From the NCBI RefSeq assembly GCF_003443735.1, contig NZ_CP031969.1:3472001-3536000 (forward strand): a stretch of DNA of 64,000 bases. The letters run 5' to 3'. The notes below the pieces were generated by a model that saw nothing but the letters and a program-made list of their open reading frames with translations, did no database searches and had not been told where the DNA came from. A program made the position numbers and the translations under genes. Below, piece by piece: positions 61,523 through 64,000 of the stretch (its first letter is position 1; every line of letters begins with the position of its first letter). Origin of the DNA: Streptomyces sp. CC0208. GTDB lineage: Bacteria; Actinomycetota; Actinomycetes; Streptomycetales; Streptomycetaceae.

Positions 61523-61554
61523 CAAAACATTCGGATTACATATCGAAACATTCG
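61523..61554. promoter_or_regulatory. Paired LacI-type operators
   Basis: CAAAACATTCG (61523-61533) and CGAAACATTCG (61544-61554) are similar half-palindromes whose starts are 21 bp apart (two helical turns). The second is symmetric (CGAA-aca-TTCG) and resembles Streptomyces xylosidase operators (CGAAACTTTCG, from memory). Both lie at or just after the transcription start, as expected for repression. Confidence 0.75.
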
Positions 61555-61594
61555 TGAGGTTGTCGACCTGCCAGTCGAGCCCGACAGGAGTTAC

Positions 61595-63895
61595 ATGACC
61601 ACCGCGCCCTGGCGTGACCCCGCCCTGACCGCCTCCGCCCGCGTCGACGACCTCCTCTCACGGATGACCCTGGAGGAGAAGACCGCCCAGCTCTACGGCG
61701 TGTGGGTGGGCGCCAGCACGGACGGGGACGGAGTCGCTCCCCTCCAGCGCGAGATGACCGCCGACTACGACTGGGACGAGCTGATCACCCGGGGTCTTGG
61801 CCAGCTCACCCGCCCCTTCGGCACCGCCCCCGTGGACCCGGCGCTGGGCGCGCAGGCACTGGCCCGCGCCCAGCGCCGTATCACCGAGGCCGGCCGCTTC
61901 GGCATCCCGGCGCTGGCCCACGAGGAGTGCCTGGCCGGCTTCACCACCTGGCAGGCCACCGCCTACCCCGTCCCGCTCGCCTGGGGTGCGAGCTGGGACG
62001 CCGGACTGGTCGAGGAGATGGCCGGTGCCATCGGCCGCGACCTGCGCACGGTCGGCGTCCACCAGGGACTGGCCCCCGTTCTGGACGTCGTCCGCGACCC
62101 GCGCTGGGGGCGGGTCGAGGAGACGATCGGCGAGGACCCGTACCTGGTGGGCACGATCGGCGCCGCCTATGTCCGCGGCCTGGAGTCGGCCGGGATCGTC
62201 GCCACGCTCAAGCACTTCGCCGGGTACGCCTCCTCGGCCGGCGCCCGCAACCTCGCGCCCGTACGCGCGGGCGTGCGCGAGTTCGCCGACATCACCCTCC
62301 CGCCCTTCGAGTTCGCCCTGCGCGAGGGCGGGGCGCGCTCGGTGATGGCCGCGTACACCGACACCGACGGCGTCCCGGCCTCCGCCGACCCGGGCCTGCT
62401 GACCGGACTGCTGCGCGAGGAGTGGGGGTTCACCGGCACGGTGGTCGCCGACTACTTCGGCGTCGGCTTCCTGCAGACCCAGCACCGGATCGCCGGCACC
62501 GAGGCGGGCGCGGCGCACGCGGCCCTCGCGGCGGGCCTCGACGTCGAACTGCCGACCCTCAAGTGCTACGGCACCCCCCTGATCGAGGCCGTCCGCGCGG
62601 GCGAGGTCCCCGAGTCGCTGATCGACCGGGCGGCCCGCCGGGTCCTGCTCCAGAAGTGCGAGCTGGGCCTCCTGGACGAGGACTGGAGCCCGGAGCCCAC
62701 CGAGCGGATCGACCTCGACTCGTCGGCGAACCGGGTCCTGGCCCGCCGCCTCGCCGAGGAGTCGGTGGTCCTCCTCGACAACCCGGACGGCCTGCTCCCG
62801 CTGGCCCCGGACACCCGGATCGCGGTGGTCGGCCCCCGCGCCGCCGACGCCCTCGCCATGCTGGGCTGCTACTCGTTCCCGTCCCATGTCCTCACCCACC
62901 ACCCCGACATCCCGACGGGCATCGAGATCCCCACGGTCCTTCAGGCGCTGCGCAGCGAACTCCCCGACGCCAAGGTGACGTTCACCGAGGGCTGCGGGGT
63001 CGACGACCCGGACACCGCCGGCTTCGAGGAGGCGGTGGCCCGGACGGCCGAGGCGGACGTCTGCGTGGCGGTGCTCGGCGACCGGGCGGGCCTGTTCGGC
63101 CGGGGCACGTCGGGCGAGGGCTGCGATGTGACGGATCTTCGACTGCCCGGTGTCCAGGGGGATTTGCTGGACTCGCTGATCGCGACCGGGGTCCCGGTCG
63201 TACTGGTGCTGCTGACCGGCCGCCCCTACGCGCTCGGCCGCTGGGACGGCCGGCTCGGGGCGGTCGTGCAGGCCTTCTTCCCCGGGGAGGAGGGCGGCCC
63301 GGCCGTCGCGGGCGTGCTGTCGGGCCGGGTGAACCCCTCGGGCCGCCTCCCGGTGAGCGTGCCACGGGTGCCCGGCGGACAGCCCTGGACCTACCTCCAG
63401 CCGCCGCTCGGCCTCGCGGGCGAGGTCAGCAACCTGGACCCGACCCCGCTGTACCCCTTCGGACACGGGCGCTCCTACACGGAGTTCGTGTGGGAGGAGT
63501 TCACCGGGGGCGCGCCGGCGGAGATCGGCACGGACGGCACGTACGACGTGTCACTGACCGTGCGCAACGCGGGGGGCCGGGCGGGCGCCGAGGTCGTCCA
63601 GCTGTATCTGCACGACCCGGTGGCCTCGGTGACCCGTCCGGACGTCCGCCTGATCGGCTACCGGCGGCTGGAGCTGGAGCCCGGCGAGTCCCGCCGCGTG
63701 ACCTTCCGCTTCCACGCCGAGTTGTCGGCCTTCACCGACCGCGAGGGCCGTCGCGTCGTCGAACCGGGCGACCTGGAGCTCAGGCTGTCGGCGTCCAGCG
63801 CCGAGGTCCGGCACACGGCAGCGCTGCGTCTGACGGGCCCGGTGCGGGAGGCGGGCCCGGACCGGCGGCTGCGCTGCGAGACGGAGGTGTCGTAG
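61595..63895 (+). CDS. Glycoside hydrolase family 3 beta-glycosidase
   Basis: A 766-residue intracellular beta-glucosidase/xylosidase with no signal peptide. The N-terminal (beta/alpha)8 barrel has KHFAGYASSAGARN and the nucleophile Asp in VVADYFGVGF. The (alpha/beta)6 sandwich follows, containing GDRAGLFGRGTSGEG, then a C-terminal fibronectin III-like domain (GAEVVQLYLHDPVASVTRPDVRL). ATG 61595 is the start, with a caggag site. Beta-xylosidase is likely from the operator type, but beta-glucosidase cannot be excluded. The repressor gene is divergent. Confidence 0.93.
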   Translation: MTTAPWRDPALTASARVDDLLSRMTLEEKTAQLYGVWVGASTDGDGVAPLQREMTADYDWDELITRGLGQLTRPFGTAPVDPALGAQALARAQRRITEAGRFGIPALAHEECLAGFTTWQATAYPVPLAWGASWDAGLVEEMAGAIGRDLRTVGVHQGLAPVLDVVRDPRWGRVEETIGEDPYLVGTIGAAYVRGLESAGIVATLKHFAGYASSAGARNLAPVRAGVREFADITLPPFEFALREGGARSVMAAYTDTDGVPASADPGLLTGLLREEWGFTGTVVADYFGVGFLQTQHRIAGTEAGAAHAALAAGLDVELPTLKCYGTPLIEAVRAGEVPESLIDRAARRVLLQKCELGLLDEDWSPEPTERIDLDSSANRVLARRLAEESVVLLDNPDGLLPLAPDTRIAVVGPRAADALAMLGCYSFPSHVLTHHPDIPTGIEIPTVLQALRSELPDAKVTFTEGCGVDDPDTAGFEEAVARTAEADVCVAVLGDRAGLFGRGTSGEGCDVTDLRLPGVQGDLLDSLIATGVPVVLVLLTGRPYALGRWDGRLGAVVQAFFPGEEGGPAVAGVLSGRVNPSGRLPVSVPRVPGGQPWTYLQPPLGLAGEVSNLDPTPLYPFGHGRSYTEFVWEEFTGGAPAEIGTDGTYDVSLTVRNAGGRAGAEVVQLYLHDPVASVTRPDVRLIGYRRLELEPGESRRVTFRFHAELSAFTDREGRRVVEPGDLELRLSASSAEVRHTAALRLTGPVREAGPDRRLRCETEVS

Positions 63896-63906
63896 CGCAG
63901 CCGCCG

Positions 63907-64000
63907 TCACTCCACCGACTCGAACCGCCAGCGGTGCACCGCCCGGGCGACCAACTCGTCGCCCGGCTCCGGCAGTTCGGGCAGGTCGGCGTCGTAGGCC
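63907..64000 (-). CDS. C-terminal end of an unidentified protein (cut by window edge)
   Basis: The last 30 codons of a leftward gene, ending DELVARAVHRWRFESVE at stop 63907. It is convergent to the GH3 gene with an 11-nt gap. Too little is visible to name a family. Confidence 0.55.
   Translation of the reverse strand, partial: AYDADLPELPEPGDELVARAVHRWRFESVE

Overview
The window is chromosomal DNA from a Streptomyces species. The GC content is very high, GTG and TTG starts are frequent, and the block whiD - bldM - shbA - guaB - guaB3 carries actinomycete development genes next to purine synthesis. From memory, the gene order follows the S. coelicolor SCO4749-SCO4797 neighbourhood. I see no tRNA, rRNA, CRISPR, prophage or intact insertion sequence, so this looks like conserved core chromosome.

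Layout. 1-10 kb: the 5' part of a PcrA/UvrD helicase, two NlpC/P60 wall hydrolases (the first behind a c-di-AMP riboswitch), a TDT-family transporter, and a PspC sensor kinase/response regulator pair divergent from a PspC/LiaF-like protein. 10-19 kb: membrane proteins, a DUF4429 protein, a class II aldolase, a PNPOx-like protein, guaA, and a chorismate mutase behind what looks like a Phe/Tyr attenuator. 18.7-25.4 kb: a sortase substrate, a GMC oxidoreductase with an aldehyde dehydrogenase, a short kinase and a DUF3710 protein. 25.6-35.9 kb: five consecutive Ser/Thr kinase-family receptors, one of them a pseudokinase with a very large activation-loop insertion. 36-41 kb: a serine hydrolase, glpD, a nucleotide-sugar dehydrogenase homologue that has lost its catalytic residues, and a membrane protein. 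41.9-47 kb: guaB3, guaB, shbA, bldM and whiD. 47-52.6 kb: a LysR regulator, MOSC and SDR proteins, an ABM/SnoaL fusion, and groES-groEL1 under two CIRCE operators. 52.7-64 kb: two polysaccharide deacetylases, a methyltransferase, an ECF42-type sigma/DGPF operon, an FG-GAP protein, an LCP ligase, and a LacI regulator divergent from a GH3 glycosidase.

Themes. Much of the window deals with the cell envelope and its surveillance: NlpC hydrolases, LCP, deacetylases, a DD-peptidase-like hydrolase, the PspC/Lia-like system, receptor kinases and a sortase substrate. A second theme is developmental and global transcription control (BldM, WhiD, ShbA). A third is guanine nucleotide supply (guaA, guaB, guaB3). 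Regulatory DNA is unusually readable here: a riboswitch, an attenuator, a BldN-type promoter, paired CIRCE sites and paired LacI-type operators.

The strongest leads for new biology are the Phe/Tyr attenuator (16452-16620), the pseudokinase inside the receptor kinase cluster (30842-33523), the degenerate sugar dehydrogenase (39402-40607) and the unexplained structured intergenic region (16921-17458).
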